A stretch of 64,000 nt of DNA from Streptomyces klenkii. Its GTDB lineage: Bacteria; Actinomycetota; Actinomycetes; Streptomycetales; Streptomycetaceae. Positions 44,191 through 52,131 of the stretch are shown piece after piece. Location: NCBI RefSeq assembly GCF_003626645.1, contig NZ_RBAM01000003.1, positions 186,001 to 250,000 on the forward strand, read 5' to 3'. The notes under the pieces were generated by a model. The model saw only the letters and a list, made by a program, of their open reading frames with translations, had not been told where the DNA came from and made no database searches. Within the stretch, counting starts at the first letter, position 1. Every line of letters begins with the position of its first letter. Position numbers and translations under genes: made by a program.

Positions 44191-45792
44191 GTGACCGATC
44201 CGGGAGCCGGCGGCCCGCCGCCGGAGCTGGGGCTGACCGCGACGGAGCAGGCGATGTGGAAGGCGTTCCGCGCGGGCCGCACGCACGACCTGCGCACGCC
44301 CCGGCCCGAGTGGAACGACCCGCGCGGCCCGCACGCGTGGGGCCCCGAGCGCAGCGTGCGGGCCCGCGTGGTGGCCCTGCTCCTGCTGGCCGGGCCGCCC
44401 CCGCTGCCCGGCAGAGTGGCCGCCCTCAAGCTGAACGGCGTGCAGATCACCGGCACCCTCGACCTCTCCGGCGGCACCGTCGTGCCCTACGTCGAGATGC
44501 ACAACTGCCGCTTCGAGCAGGAGGTGCTCCTGCCCGAAAGCCAGTTCACCACCCTGCGCCTGGTCGCCTGCTCGCTGCCCCGGCTGGAGGCCGCCCGGCT
44601 GCGCACCGAGGGCGACCTGCACCTGCCGCGGTGCGTCGTCCAGCGCGGCATACGGCTGACCGACGCCCAGATAGGCACCGACCTCCTGCTCAACCAGCTG
44701 GTCGTGCGCCCCGACCGGCGCGGGGTCTCCATAGCGGCCGACGGCATGAGCGTCGGGCAGGACATGCAGGCGGAGATGATGCGCTCGTACGGCGAGCTCA
44801 GCATGCGCGCCGCGACGATAGGGGTCTCGCTGAGCCTGCGCGGCTCGACGCTGAGCAATCCGCACGGACGGCGCGCCTTCAACGCCCCGCAGCTGACCGT
44901 GGAGCGCACCCTCTATCTGACGGGCGCCGGGGTCGGCGGCTATCCGTTCACCACCGGCACCACTCCCCCGTACGGCATCACCACCACCCCGCAGCACGGC
45001 ATCCGCACGCAGGCCTTCGAGTGCCGGGGCGGGGTGCGGCTGGACGACGGCCGGTTCGGCGACGCCGTCGACTTCAGCCAGGCCCGGCTCGCGCTGGAGG
45101 CCGACCAGGAGGTGTCGCTGCGCCGCATCCAGACGCCCGAGCTGCGCTTCCTCGGCGAGTGGGCGCAGCGCGGCCGCGTGGTGCTCTCCGGGGCCCGCGT
45201 GTCCAACCTGGTCGACCGCTACGAGAGCTGGCCCGGGCCCGGCAGCCTGGTCATGGCCGGCTTCTCCTACGAGACGCTGATACCGCTCGGCCACTTCCCC
45301 TTGAGCCGGCGTCTGGAGTGGGTGGCCGCCGCCACGCCCGAGTACGCCCCCGAGCCGTACGAGCAGCTGGCGGGCTCCTTACGCGCCGGCGGGGAGGACG
45401 CCGACGCCCGGGCGGTCCTCCTCGCCAAGCAGCGCCGCCGCCGCGAGACGCTGCCCCCGGCCGGCAAGGCCTGGGGCTATCTCCAGGACTGGATGGTGGC
45501 CTACGGTTACCGGCCCGGCCGGGCGGCCGTGTGGATGGCCGTGCTGTGGGCCGCCGCCGCCGTCTACTTCACCCTGCGGCCCGTGCCGCCGCTGAAGGAG
45601 GGCGAGGGCCCCGCCTGGAATCCCTGGCTGTACGCCCTCGACCTGCTCGTGCCGGTCATCGACCTCGGGCAGGGCAACGCCTGGCGGCCCACGGGCGCGT
45701 CGCAGTGGGTGGTCGCCGCGCTGATCCTGCTCGGGTGGGTGCTCGCGACGACCGTGGCGGCGGGCGCCTCCCGGCTGCTGCGCCGGCAGTGA
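44191..45792 (+). CDS. Membrane protein with N-terminal beta-helix-like domain, one TTA codon
   Basis: The 533-residue protein starts at GTG 44191 behind GGGAGGGGG. The first 400 residues are rich in repeating short strands (LKLNGVQITGTLDLSGGTVV, LRLVACSLPRLEAARL and similar), resembling a pentapeptide or right-handed beta-helix protein and with no signal peptide. Two C-terminal membrane helices (about 447-464 and 506-526) anchor it. Such Streptomyces proteins are often labelled 'membrane-associated oxidoreductase', but I see no cofactor motif, so I leave the function open. Codon 397 (45379-45381) is TTA, the rare leucine codon read by bldA tRNA, suggesting developmental control of translation. 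Confidence 0.75.
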   Translation: MTDPGAGGPPPELGLTATEQAMWKAFRAGRTHDLRTPRPEWNDPRGPHAWGPERSVRARVVALLLLAGPPPLPGRVAALKLNGVQITGTLDLSGGTVVPYVEMHNCRFEQEVLLPESQFTTLRLVACSLPRLEAARLRTEGDLHLPRCVVQRGIRLTDAQIGTDLLLNQLVVRPDRRGVSIAADGMSVGQDMQAEMMRSYGELSMRAATIGVSLSLRGSTLSNPHGRRAFNAPQLTVERTLYLTGAGVGGYPFTTGTTPPYGITTTPQHGIRTQAFECRGGVRLDDGRFGDAVDFSQARLALEADQEVSLRRIQTPELRFLGEWAQRGRVVLSGARVSNLVDRYESWPGPGSLVMAGFSYETLIPLGHFPLSRRLEWVAAATPEYAPEPYEQLAGSLRAGGEDADARAVLLAKQRRRRETLPPAGKAWGYLQDWMVAYGYRPGRAAVWMAVLWAAAAVYFTLRPVPPLKEGEGPAWNPWLYALDLLVPVIDLGQGNAWRPTGASQWVVAALILLGWVLATTVAAGASRLLRRQ

Positions 45793-45836
45793 ACGCCGGG
45801 GCGGTACCGGTGCACAGGCCATTAGGCTTACCGGCT

Positions 45837-46574
45837 GTGACCACCGCGCGCCTGCCCCTCTTCCCGCTGAACTCGGTGCTGTTCCCCGGACTCGTCCTGC
45901 CCCTGAACGTCTTCGAGCAGCGGTACCGCGCGCTGATGCGCGACCTGTCGGCGCTCCCCGAGGAGGAACCGCGGCGCTTCGGCGTCGTCGCCATCCGCGA
46001 CGGCAGCGAGGTCGCGCCCACGGCGCCCGGGCTGCCCGAGGGCGCCCGCCCCGAGCCCGGGCCGGCGTCCGGCTTCGGCCCCGACCCGCTCAAGGCGTTC
46101 CACGCCGTGGGCTGCGTGGCGGAGGCGGCCACCATCCGGGAGCGCACCGGCGGCACGTACGAGGTCCTCGCCACCGGCACCACCCGCTTCCGGCTGCTGT
46201 CCGTCGACGCCTCCGGGCCGTACCTGGTGGGCGAGGTCGAGGACATCGAGGAGCAGCAGGGCGAGGGCGCGGGCGCGCTCGCCTCCGGCGTCGTCCGGGC
46301 CTTCCGCGCCTACCAGAAGCGGCTCGCCGGGGCGACCGAGCGCACGCTCGCCGGGCAGGCCGACCTGCCGGGCGAGCCGTCCGTGCTCTCCTACCTCGTC
46401 GCCGCCGCGGCCATGCTCGACACCCCGGCGAAGCAGCGGCTCCTGGAGGCGCCGGACACCGCGACGCGGCTCGCGCGCGAGCTGAAAATGCTGCGCACCG
46501 AGACCGCGGTGATCAGTAAGCTCCCGTCGCTGCCGGCCGTCGACTTCACCCGGCAGCCGACGAACCCCAACTGA
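45837..46574 (+). CDS. Lon-protease substrate-binding-domain protein
   Basis: The 245-residue protein is a stand-alone LON_substr_bdg (PUA-like) domain: LPLFPLNSVLFPGLVLPLNVFEQRYRAL at the start, FGVVAIRDGSEV, HAVGCVAEAATIRE and TGTTRFRLLSVD. It lacks the AAA+ and protease domains of Lon. It starts with GTG 45837 and is followed after 18 bp by ybaK on the same strand. Its biological role is unknown; a protein-binding or adaptor role is only suggested by the domain. Confidence 0.9.
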   Translation: MTTARLPLFPLNSVLFPGLVLPLNVFEQRYRALMRDLSALPEEEPRRFGVVAIRDGSEVAPTAPGLPEGARPEPGPASGFGPDPLKAFHAVGCVAEAATIRERTGGTYEVLATGTTRFRLLSVDASGPYLVGEVEDIEEQQGEGAGALASGVVRAFRAYQKRLAGATERTLAGQADLPGEPSVLSYLVAAAAMLDTPAKQRLLEAPDTATRLARELKMLRTETAVISKLPSLPAVDFTRQPTNPN

Positions 46575-46592
46575 CCGGACGGAGCGGGACTC

Positions 46593-47084
46593 TTGGCCCG
46601 TAAGCAGCGGCCGGGCTCGACCCCGGCCATCGTCGCCCTGGAGAAGGCGGGCACCGCCTTCTCCGTGCACTCCTACGACCACGACCCGGCGGTCGCCTCC
46701 TACGGGACGGAGGCCGCGGAGGCCCTCGGGCGGGATCCGGCCCAGGTCTTCAAGACCCTCGTCGCCGAGGTCGACGGCGCGCTGACCGTCGCCGTCGTGC
46801 CCGTCTCCGGCTCCCTCGACCTGAAGGCCCTCGCGGCGGCCGTCGGCGGCAAGCGGGCGGCGATGGCCGACCCGGCGGCCGCGGAGCGCACGACCGGGTA
46901 CGTACGGGGCGGGATCTCGCCGCTCGGGCAGCGCCGGCGGCTGCCGACCGCGCTGGACGCCTCCGCGCACTCCCACGCGACCATCTGCGTCTCGGCGGGG
47001 CGGCGGGGCCTGGAGGTCGAGCTCGCGCCCGGCGACCTGGCCGCGCTCACGGGCGCGGTGGTCGCGCCGATCGCCCGGGGCTGA
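46593..47084 (+). CDS. ybaK: YbaK/EbsC-type aminoacyl-tRNA(Pro) deacylase
   Basis: The 163-residue editing domain hydrolyses mischarged tRNA, in YbaK mainly Cys-tRNA(Pro). The YbaK pattern is present: STPAIVALEKAGTAFSVH, ALGRDPAQVFKTLVAEVDG with the catalytic Lys, VVPVSGSLDLKALA and GGISPLGQRRRLPTALD. It starts with TTG 46593 behind GGAGCGGG, 18 bp after the Lon-domain gene. The family member exact specificity cannot be fixed from sequence. Confidence 0.92.
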   Translation: MARKQRPGSTPAIVALEKAGTAFSVHSYDHDPAVASYGTEAAEALGRDPAQVFKTLVAEVDGALTVAVVPVSGSLDLKALAAAVGGKRAAMADPAAAERTTGYVRGGISPLGQRRRLPTALDASAHSHATICVSAGRRGLEVELAPGDLAALTGAVVAPIARG

Positions 47085-47175
47085 CCGAAGCGGTGACCCT
47101 GCGGGTGGCTCTTCGGAGCTCTGCGGGTGCCCGGGGTCTGGACGGTTGCCCGTCCCTCGGCTAGGACCGTCAGGA

Positions 47176-47200
47176 GCGGGCCGCCGCGCGTGCGGCCCGC
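47176..47200 (+). promoter_or_regulatory. Hairpin in the leader of the bL37 gene
   Basis: GCGGGCCGC (47176-47184) and GCGGCCCGC (47192-47200) pair around a seven-base loop, ending about five bases before the GGGAGGG ribosome site of the bL37 gene. It could end ybaK transcripts or be a regulatory leader structure like those of other ribosomal protein genes. Confidence 0.45.
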
Positions 47201-47218
47201 CATCCGGGAGGGACGCCC

Positions 47219-47293
47219 ATGTCCAAGCGCACCCGCAAGCGCCGCTGGCGCGTAAAGAAAAACCGCGCCAACCACGGCCGCAGGCCGGCGTAG
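47219..47293 (+). CDS. Ribosomal protein bL37
   Basis: A 24-codon gene from ATG 47219 to TAG 47291-47293 with a strong GGGAGGG site upstream. The product begins MSKRTRKRR and ends KKNRANHGRRPA, extremely basic, and matches the short 50S protein bL37 found in mycobacterial ribosome structures and conserved in actinobacteria (ANHGxRP core). It should bind 23S rRNA in the large subunit. The gene stands alone between ybaK and a repeat element and is easily missed because of its size. Confidence 0.88.
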   Translation: MSKRTRKRRWRVKKNRANHGRRPA

Positions 47294-47334
47294 CCGCCCC
47301 GCTCGTCGGGGCACGTGACGGTCCCGGTTCCGGG

Positions 47335-47525
47335 ACATTCCGCCGAACCCTCGCCGCGGGGGCGCTTCGCCGTCGCGGCGGGGTTTTCCTGCCCGGCGGC
47401 AGGGGCGTTCGGACCGCCCCAGCCGTCAGCTCCCCGCAGGGGGAAACGGTGAAAGGGTGGGGCCGGGGCATTTTCCCCCGCCGCGGCGGCGCGCAACCCC
47501 CACCGGAGGTGACCGGCGGTGCCGG
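47335..47525. repeat. Second MITE-like copy of the dispersed intergenic element
   Basis: In the gap between bL37 and the DUF2567 gene, a left arm (about 47335-47381, ending CGCCGTCGCGGCGG) and an inverted right arm (47478-47525, starting CCGCCGCGGCGG and ending GGCGGTGCCGG) enclose about 95 bp. After the left arm both this copy and the 27.4-kb copy continue with TTTT and a CCTGC motif and a short palindrome. It sits between converging genes and may act as their terminator. Confidence 0.75.
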
Positions 47526-47532
47526 ACTCCGC

Positions 47533-48183
47533 TCAGCCGCGGTCGTCCCGTTCCCCGGACGGAGTCCAGTCCGGCTCCGGCTCCGGGTCCCGCGGGCCGA
47601 ACAGCGCCGTCAGTACGAGATGGACCGCCATCGCCGCGAGCGGCCACGCCAGCAGCGTCCCCTTCGCCGCGAGCTTGAGCGGCGCGTCGAAGACGACACC
47701 CCGCCCCGCCGCCCGCGCCGCGGCGACCACGTCCGACGTGGGCCCCAGCCACATGCCCACGCGCCAGGCGATCAGCGAGGCGACGAGGGACCCCACGGCC
47801 AGCCCCGCCACCAGCGGAACGCCCCCGCGGCGCCGCAGCCAGAAGACGACGGCCCCGCTGAGCACGCCGAACCCGAGCGCCAGCAGCGCGAACGTGCCGT
47901 CGGCACCGATGGCCTGCTCGCCCTCGCTGTTCTTCAGGTAGACGGCCTTGCCGTCGGAGATGAGCGGGACCCGCGGCGCGAGCCACACCCACAGCAGCCC
48001 CAGCAGCACGCCGGCCACGGCGACCGCCGCGGCGACGACCGCGGCCTGCCGCAGTTCGGCGCGCAGCTCGGCACGGCGCTCGGCCTCGTCCAGGGGAAGG
48101 GGCGCGGGCTCCGCAGGCGCGGCCCCCGCCCCGGTGCCGGGCTCGTTCGAGGGCGGGTCATGCGGCGTCAGCGGTGCGGTCAC
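47533..48183 (-). CDS. DUF2567 membrane protein
   Basis: The 216-residue protein starts with GTG 48183. After a Pro/Ala-rich cytoplasmic N-terminus come a membrane helix (about 45-65), an extracytoplasmic stretch with VYLKNSEGEQAIGADG, and three further helices; the C-terminus is acidic and Pro-rich (PRDPEPEPDW). This is the DUF2567 pattern of actinobacteria. Function is unknown. It lies 56 bp downstream of the ABC permease on the same strand. Confidence 0.87.
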   Translation of the reverse strand: MTAPLTPHDPPSNEPGTGAGAAPAEPAPLPLDEAERRAELRAELRQAAVVAAAVAVAGVLLGLLWVWLAPRVPLISDGKAVYLKNSEGEQAIGADGTFALLALGFGVLSGAVVFWLRRRGGVPLVAGLAVGSLVASLIAWRVGMWLGPTSDVVAAARAAGRGVVFDAPLKLAAKGTLLAWPLAAMAVHLVLTALFGPRDPEPEPDWTPSGERDDRG

Positions 48184-48239
48184 CCTGTCATCGTGCCAGG
48201 TCGGCGCCGCGGACCCGGCGGCAGGACGGTCCTGGCGCG

Positions 48240-49079
48240 TCACCGCACGGCCGCCCGGCGGTACGCCCACGTCGCCACGGCGAGCGAGATCACGCCGACG
48301 GCCGCGCACACGCCGAGGTCGGCGGCGACCACGGCCCAGTCGGGGCGCGCGTCGAAGGTGCGGGCGAGCGCCTCCACTCCGTACGTGGAGGGGAGCAGGT
48401 CGCGCGCGAAGGCGATGGGCGCGGGCATGTGCGCGGCGGGCAGCACGCCCAGGAGCAGGGCGGCCGACATGCCGAGCTGCCCGCAGAGCGTGGCCAGTTC
48501 CTGGCGGGGTGCGAGCAGCCCGAGGGCGGCGCCGAGCCCGGCGAGGGCCGCGCCGGAGAGCGGGACGACGGCGGCGAGCACCCACAGGTGCCCCATCGGG
48601 AGGCCGAAGAGCGCGCTGCCCACGACCGCGGTGACGGCGGTGCCGGGCACGGTGAAGGAGGCGTACGCGGCGGCCGCGCCGAGCACGACGGCGGCGGGCG
48701 GCACGGGCAGCGTCGCGTAGTGGTCGAGGCCGCCGCTCGCGCGCAGCTGGCCGAAGTACTGGGCGAGGAGGTTGAGAGCGACGAAGGCCACGACGAGCAC
48801 GCTGGAGCCGGCCACGACGGCCCGCGCCTCGGCGCCGCCGTCCACCACGCCCCGCATCATGATCATGATGCCGACGGACTGGAACGTCGCCACGAACAGC
48901 AGCGGGATCCGCGCGACCCGGGCCCGCGAGAGCTGCGCGCGGTAGACGGCGGCCAGGGCGGGCAGCAGCTTCGCGCGGGGCGCGAGCGGGGCGGCGGCGT
49001 CGCCGCCGGACCGCGGCCGGGCCTCGCTCCCGGGCCTGACCGCCCCGGCGGTCACCGCTTCTGCGGACACAGCACTCAC
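48240..49079 (-). CDS. ABC-2 type transporter permease
   Basis: The 279-residue protein has a cytoplasmic Ala/Pro-rich start and six membrane helices in ABC2_membrane style (for example IPLLFVATFQSVGIMIMM, SSVLVVAFVALNLLAQYF and the conserved LPSTYGVEALART loop near the C-terminus). It starts with GTG 49079 behind AGGAG. It lies 52 bp downstream of the ATPase gene, and together they make an exporter. Drug, lipid or polymer export are all possible; nothing in the sequence fixes the cargo. Confidence 0.92.
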   Translation of the reverse strand: MSAVSAEAVTAGAVRPGSEARPRSGGDAAAPLAPRAKLLPALAAVYRAQLSRARVARIPLLFVATFQSVGIMIMMRGVVDGGAEARAVVAGSSVLVVAFVALNLLAQYFGQLRASGGLDHYATLPVPPAAVVLGAAAAYASFTVPGTAVTAVVGSALFGLPMGHLWVLAAVVPLSGAALAGLGAALGLLAPRQELATLCGQLGMSAALLLGVLPAAHMPAPIAFARDLLPSTYGVEALARTFDARPDWAVVAADLGVCAAVGVISLAVATWAYRRAAVR

Positions 49080-49131
49080 CCGGCACAGCTCCTGTTCAGT
49101 CCGGTCGGCAGGGCTCTCGTCACGGCTCCCG

Positions 49132-50151
49132 TCACGCCTTCACCAGCCCTTCCGCGCCCTCCGCACGGCCCCCGAGCGCGAGGTAGACGTCCTCCAGGCT
49201 GGGCGTGGTGAGGGTGAAGTCGTCGAGCGCGGCGAAGGCGGGCCCGCCGGTGACGGCGGCGACGGCGGCGCGCGCCTCGGCGGGGGCGAGCCGCAGCGTC
49301 CAGCGCCGGCCGGCGGCCTGCGCGGCGTCGCGCAGCGCGGCGACCTCGGGGACGTGCAGGGGGGCCTCGGCGCGCCAGACGAGCTCGACGCGGACCTCGT
49401 CGCCGACGAGCTCCTTCAGCCCGGCGGGCGTGTCGCAGGCGATGATCCGGCCGCGCTCCAGCACGGCGACGCGGTCGAGGACGGTCTCGGCCTCGATGAC
49501 GTTGTGGGTGACGAGCAGGACGGTCGCGCCGCGCTCGGCGCGCCGCCGGTCGACGGCGGCCCAGACGGCGCGGCGCGCGACCGGGTCCATGCCGGCGGTG
49601 GGCTCGTCGAGGACGAGGACGGGCCGGTCGCCGACGAGCGTGGCGGCGAAGCAGGCGAGGCGGCGCTGGCCGCCGGAGAGCTTCTTCAGGGGGCGCCCGG
49701 CGATCGGCGTGAGGCCCAGCTCGTCGAGGACGGCGTCGCGCTCCTCGCGGGCCGCCCGCAGGCTGAGGCCGCGGAGCCGGCCGGTGGTCTCGGCGGCGAG
49801 GGCGACGGTCAGCTCGTCGAGGGCGGTGGACTCCTGGCCGAGGTAGCCGACGAGGCGCGCGGCGCGCTCGGGGTGGCGCACGAGGTCGTGGCCGAGGAGC
49901 TCGACGCCGCCCTCGTCGGGGCGGAGCAGGCCGGTCAGCTGGCGGACGAGGGTGGACTTGCCGGCGCCGTTGGGGCCGAGCAGTCCGAAGATCTCGCCGC
50001 GCCGGATCTCCAGGTCGATGCCGTCGCTGGCGCGTACGGCGGCGGTGCCGGGCGCACCGCGGCGGCCGCGCGCGGCGGGATAGGTCTTGACCAGGCCGCG
50101 CACGGTGCACACCGTGGCGGCTGCAACCGCCTCATTCACGCCCGTCCTCAC
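49132..50151 (-). CDS. ABC transporter ATP-binding protein
   Basis: The 339-residue protein has Walker A GPNGAGKST (Lys65), signature LSGGQRR, Walker B VLVLDEPTAGMDP and the switch His in LLVTHNVIEAE, then a C-terminal extension of about 100 residues typical of DrrA/CcmA-like exporters. It powers the adjacent ABC-2 permease. Start is GTG 50151; a GTG four codons further on is possible. It lies 69 bp downstream of the NYN-domain gene on the same strand. Confidence 0.94.
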   Translation of the reverse strand: MRTGVNEAVAAATVCTVRGLVKTYPAARGRRGAPGTAAVRASDGIDLEIRRGEIFGLLGPNGAGKSTLVRQLTGLLRPDEGGVELLGHDLVRHPERAARLVGYLGQESTALDELTVALAAETTGRLRGLSLRAAREERDAVLDELGLTPIAGRPLKKLSGGQRRLACFAATLVGDRPVLVLDEPTAGMDPVARRAVWAAVDRRRAERGATVLLVTHNVIEAETVLDRVAVLERGRIIACDTPAGLKELVGDEVRVELVWRAEAPLHVPEVAALRDAAQAAGRRWTLRLAPAEARAAVAAVTGGPAFAALDDFTLTTPSLEDVYLALGGRAEGAEGLVKA

Positions 50152-50220
50152 GAGCTATGAGGGTACGCGCCCCCGCGCCCGCGGCGGGCTCCGGGGGGCG
50201 CGGGTCGGGTGCGGCGCCCC

Positions 50221-51528
50221 TCAGTCCGCCGCCGGAGTGCGCTCCGCCGCCGTACGGGTGTCGATTTCGCGCCAGAAGCCGGCCCGGATCGCGTAGCGGT
50301 CGTGTTCGTCGATCTGGTCGTCCTTGTGGGCGAGCAGGCCGAAGCGGGCGGCGTAGCGCAGCAGCTCTCCGTCGATGCGGTGCGGGATGCGGGGGTATTC
50401 GGTGGAGAGGTGCTGGAGGTGGACGGCGTCGGTGAGGCGCTCGGCCCAGCGCCGGGCGAAGACCTGGCCGACTTCGAAGGGGTCGCCGCCGACGGTGGTG
50501 ATGTCCTCTTCGCGGTCGGCCCAGCGCTGTTCGGCGCTGGTGAGCTGGGCGAGCATCGGCAGGGAGGCGGTTTCGGAGGGCTCGCCGGGCCCGCCGGTGC
50601 CGGGGCGCTCGATCCAGCCCTTGTCGGAGGACCAGCGCAGGGTGGCGTTGGCGGCGAGGGCGGAGCCGTTGCTCTGGCCGGAGGCGGGCCCGCCGGAGCG
50701 GTCGGCGGGCTGGGCGGCGAGGCCGCGGCCGAGGGTGGCGAGGTCCTTGGGGGTGGGCACGCCGCGGGCGGCGGGGGCCTCGGGGGCGTCCTGGTCGCCC
50801 GGCGCGGCGTCGGTGGTGGCGGGGGCGGCGGGCCGGGAGCCGTTGCGCTCGGCGGGCACGGGCTCGGCGGAGCGGGGGGCGGGGGCGGCGGCCGCGGCGG
50901 CGCTCTCGGGCAGGGGGGCGGAGAGGATCGCGGCGATCTCGGGGCCGGGGGCGGGCTGCGGGGCGCAGGCGCCGGTGAGCTCCTTGGCGCGGACGGCGCG
51001 GGTGATCCACGTGCGGTCGAGGACGCGGCGCTCGTCGGCCTCGGCGACGAGGTCCTCGGACTGGTTGTAGTCGCCGTCGGCGGCCTGGACGGCCCACAGG
51101 TGGACGGCGACGCCGTGCTCCTTGGCGGACATCAGGCCGGGCAGGAGGTCGCCGTCGCCGGTGACGAGGACGATGTCGGAGCACGCGCGGTTGCGGGCGA
51201 GCTCGGTGAGCTCGGCGTGCATGGCGGCGTCCACGCCCTTCTGGGCCCAGCGGCCGTCGCTGCGGGTCAGGGCGCCCAGCCGGACGGTGACCCGGGGCAT
51301 GACGCGGAGCCTGCGGTGCTCGGGCTGGGGCACCCGGTCGGGCGCGCCGTCGAACCAGTAGATCCTCAGGAGGGGCTGCTCGGTCTCGGCCTCGGCGCGC
51401 TCGCGCAGCCCCTGGATGAGGATCGCGTGGTCGACGGAGATGCGGGACCGGGCGGGCTCGCCGGCCAGCAGGCTCGCGGCGGCGCCCAGCAGATACCCGG
51501 CGTCCACCAGGACGACGCAGCGGTCCAC
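50221..51528 (-). CDS. NYN-domain (PIN-like) protein with long disordered middle
   Basis: The 435-residue protein starts at GTG 51528 with AGAGGGTGG upstream. Residues 1 to about 170 form a NYN/PIN-like ribonuclease fold with acidic residues in VVLVDAGYLLG (Asp9), KGVDAAMHAEL and VLVTGDGDLLPG, the pattern of a metal-dependent RNase. A low-complexity Pro/Ala/Ser linker (about 210-290) leads to a C-terminal domain (about 300-420) with WADREEDITTVGG and YPRIPHRIDGELLRYAARFG, which may be a winged-helix/OST-HTH-like RNA-binding module. RNA cleavage is inferred from fold. It is followed by the ABC exporter genes on the same strand. Confidence 0.85.
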   Translation of the reverse strand: MDRCVVLVDAGYLLGAAASLLAGEPARSRISVDHAILIQGLRERAEAETEQPLLRIYWFDGAPDRVPQPEHRRLRVMPRVTVRLGALTRSDGRWAQKGVDAAMHAELTELARNRACSDIVLVTGDGDLLPGLMSAKEHGVAVHLWAVQAADGDYNQSEDLVAEADERRVLDRTWITRAVRAKELTGACAPQPAPGPEIAAILSAPLPESAAAAAAPAPRSAEPVPAERNGSRPAAPATTDAAPGDQDAPEAPAARGVPTPKDLATLGRGLAAQPADRSGGPASGQSNGSALAANATLRWSSDKGWIERPGTGGPGEPSETASLPMLAQLTSAEQRWADREEDITTVGGDPFEVGQVFARRWAERLTDAVHLQHLSTEYPRIPHRIDGELLRYAARFGLLAHKDDQIDEHDRYAIRAGFWREIDTRTAAERTPAAD

Positions 51529-51783
51529 GTTCCACCCTCTTTCTGTGCGTGCAGAAATTGCGGTCGCCCCCCGGCACGGCAGTGCCCCGGTTTTCCTCGG
51601 CTTTCCTTGGAGTCTGCCCGACCGTGCGGGGGTTATCAGTCCGAACTGGATCTTCGGCGTGGCGGATACGCCCTCACGGCGGTAAGTGCACGCATCACGC
51701 ACGGTAATTACCCGAAATGCGCGGTTCGGCAGTGCGTGCGAGGGTGACCGCAGGGGGTCGTCCCGATGTGGAGGCACTTCAGC

Positions 51784-51954
51784 ATGGCGAAGAACAAGGA
51801 CCGGAAGCAGCCGAAGTCGGCGAGTGCCGCGGAGCGCGGCCAGCAGCAGGCCAGGAGCTCCTCGATCGAGTCCCAGAGCGAGCAGCGGGCCACGCAGGTC
51901 ACCCCGGGCGACATGGCTCGCAAGAGCAAGCAGAAGCGCTTCGGCCACAACTGA
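51784..51954 (+). CDS. Small basic hydrophilic protein of unknown function
   Basis: The 56-residue protein starts at ATG 51784 with GGAGG nine bases upstream. It is polar and basic (MAKNKDRKQP, ARKSKQKRFGHN) with a Gln/Ser/Ala middle, no membrane segment and no cysteines; it looks disordered and nucleic-acid-like. The 255-bp gap on its left contains AT-rich steps (GGTAATTACCC near 51700) that may hold its promoter. A very strong hairpin follows. I do not recognise a characterised family. Confidence 0.7.
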   Translation: MAKNKDRKQPKSASAAERGQQQARSSSIESQSEQRATQVTPGDMARKSKQKRFGHN

Positions 51955-52009
51955 GCGGAGCCCGAGGGGCGCCCGGCCGACAGGAGAGGGCGCTCACCGG
52001 CGCTTTGAT

Positions 52010-52056
52010 GCGCATGAGGGGCGCACCCGGCTGATCCGGGTGCGCCCCTCATGCGC
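52010..52056. terminator. 21-bp perfect hairpin between converging genes
   Basis: Arms 52010-52030 and 52036-52056 (GCGCATGAGGGGCGCACCCGG) pair without mismatch around a five-base loop, between the small gene at 51784 and dnaE. It is the strongest stem in the window and should terminate transcription from both sides. Confidence 0.85.
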
Positions 52057-52131
52057 GGGTGCGGGCACGGCGGGCACCGGCAGGGTGCCCGACGGGCCAG
52101 CGGGTTACTCAAGCCGGCGCCCGCCGGGTGC

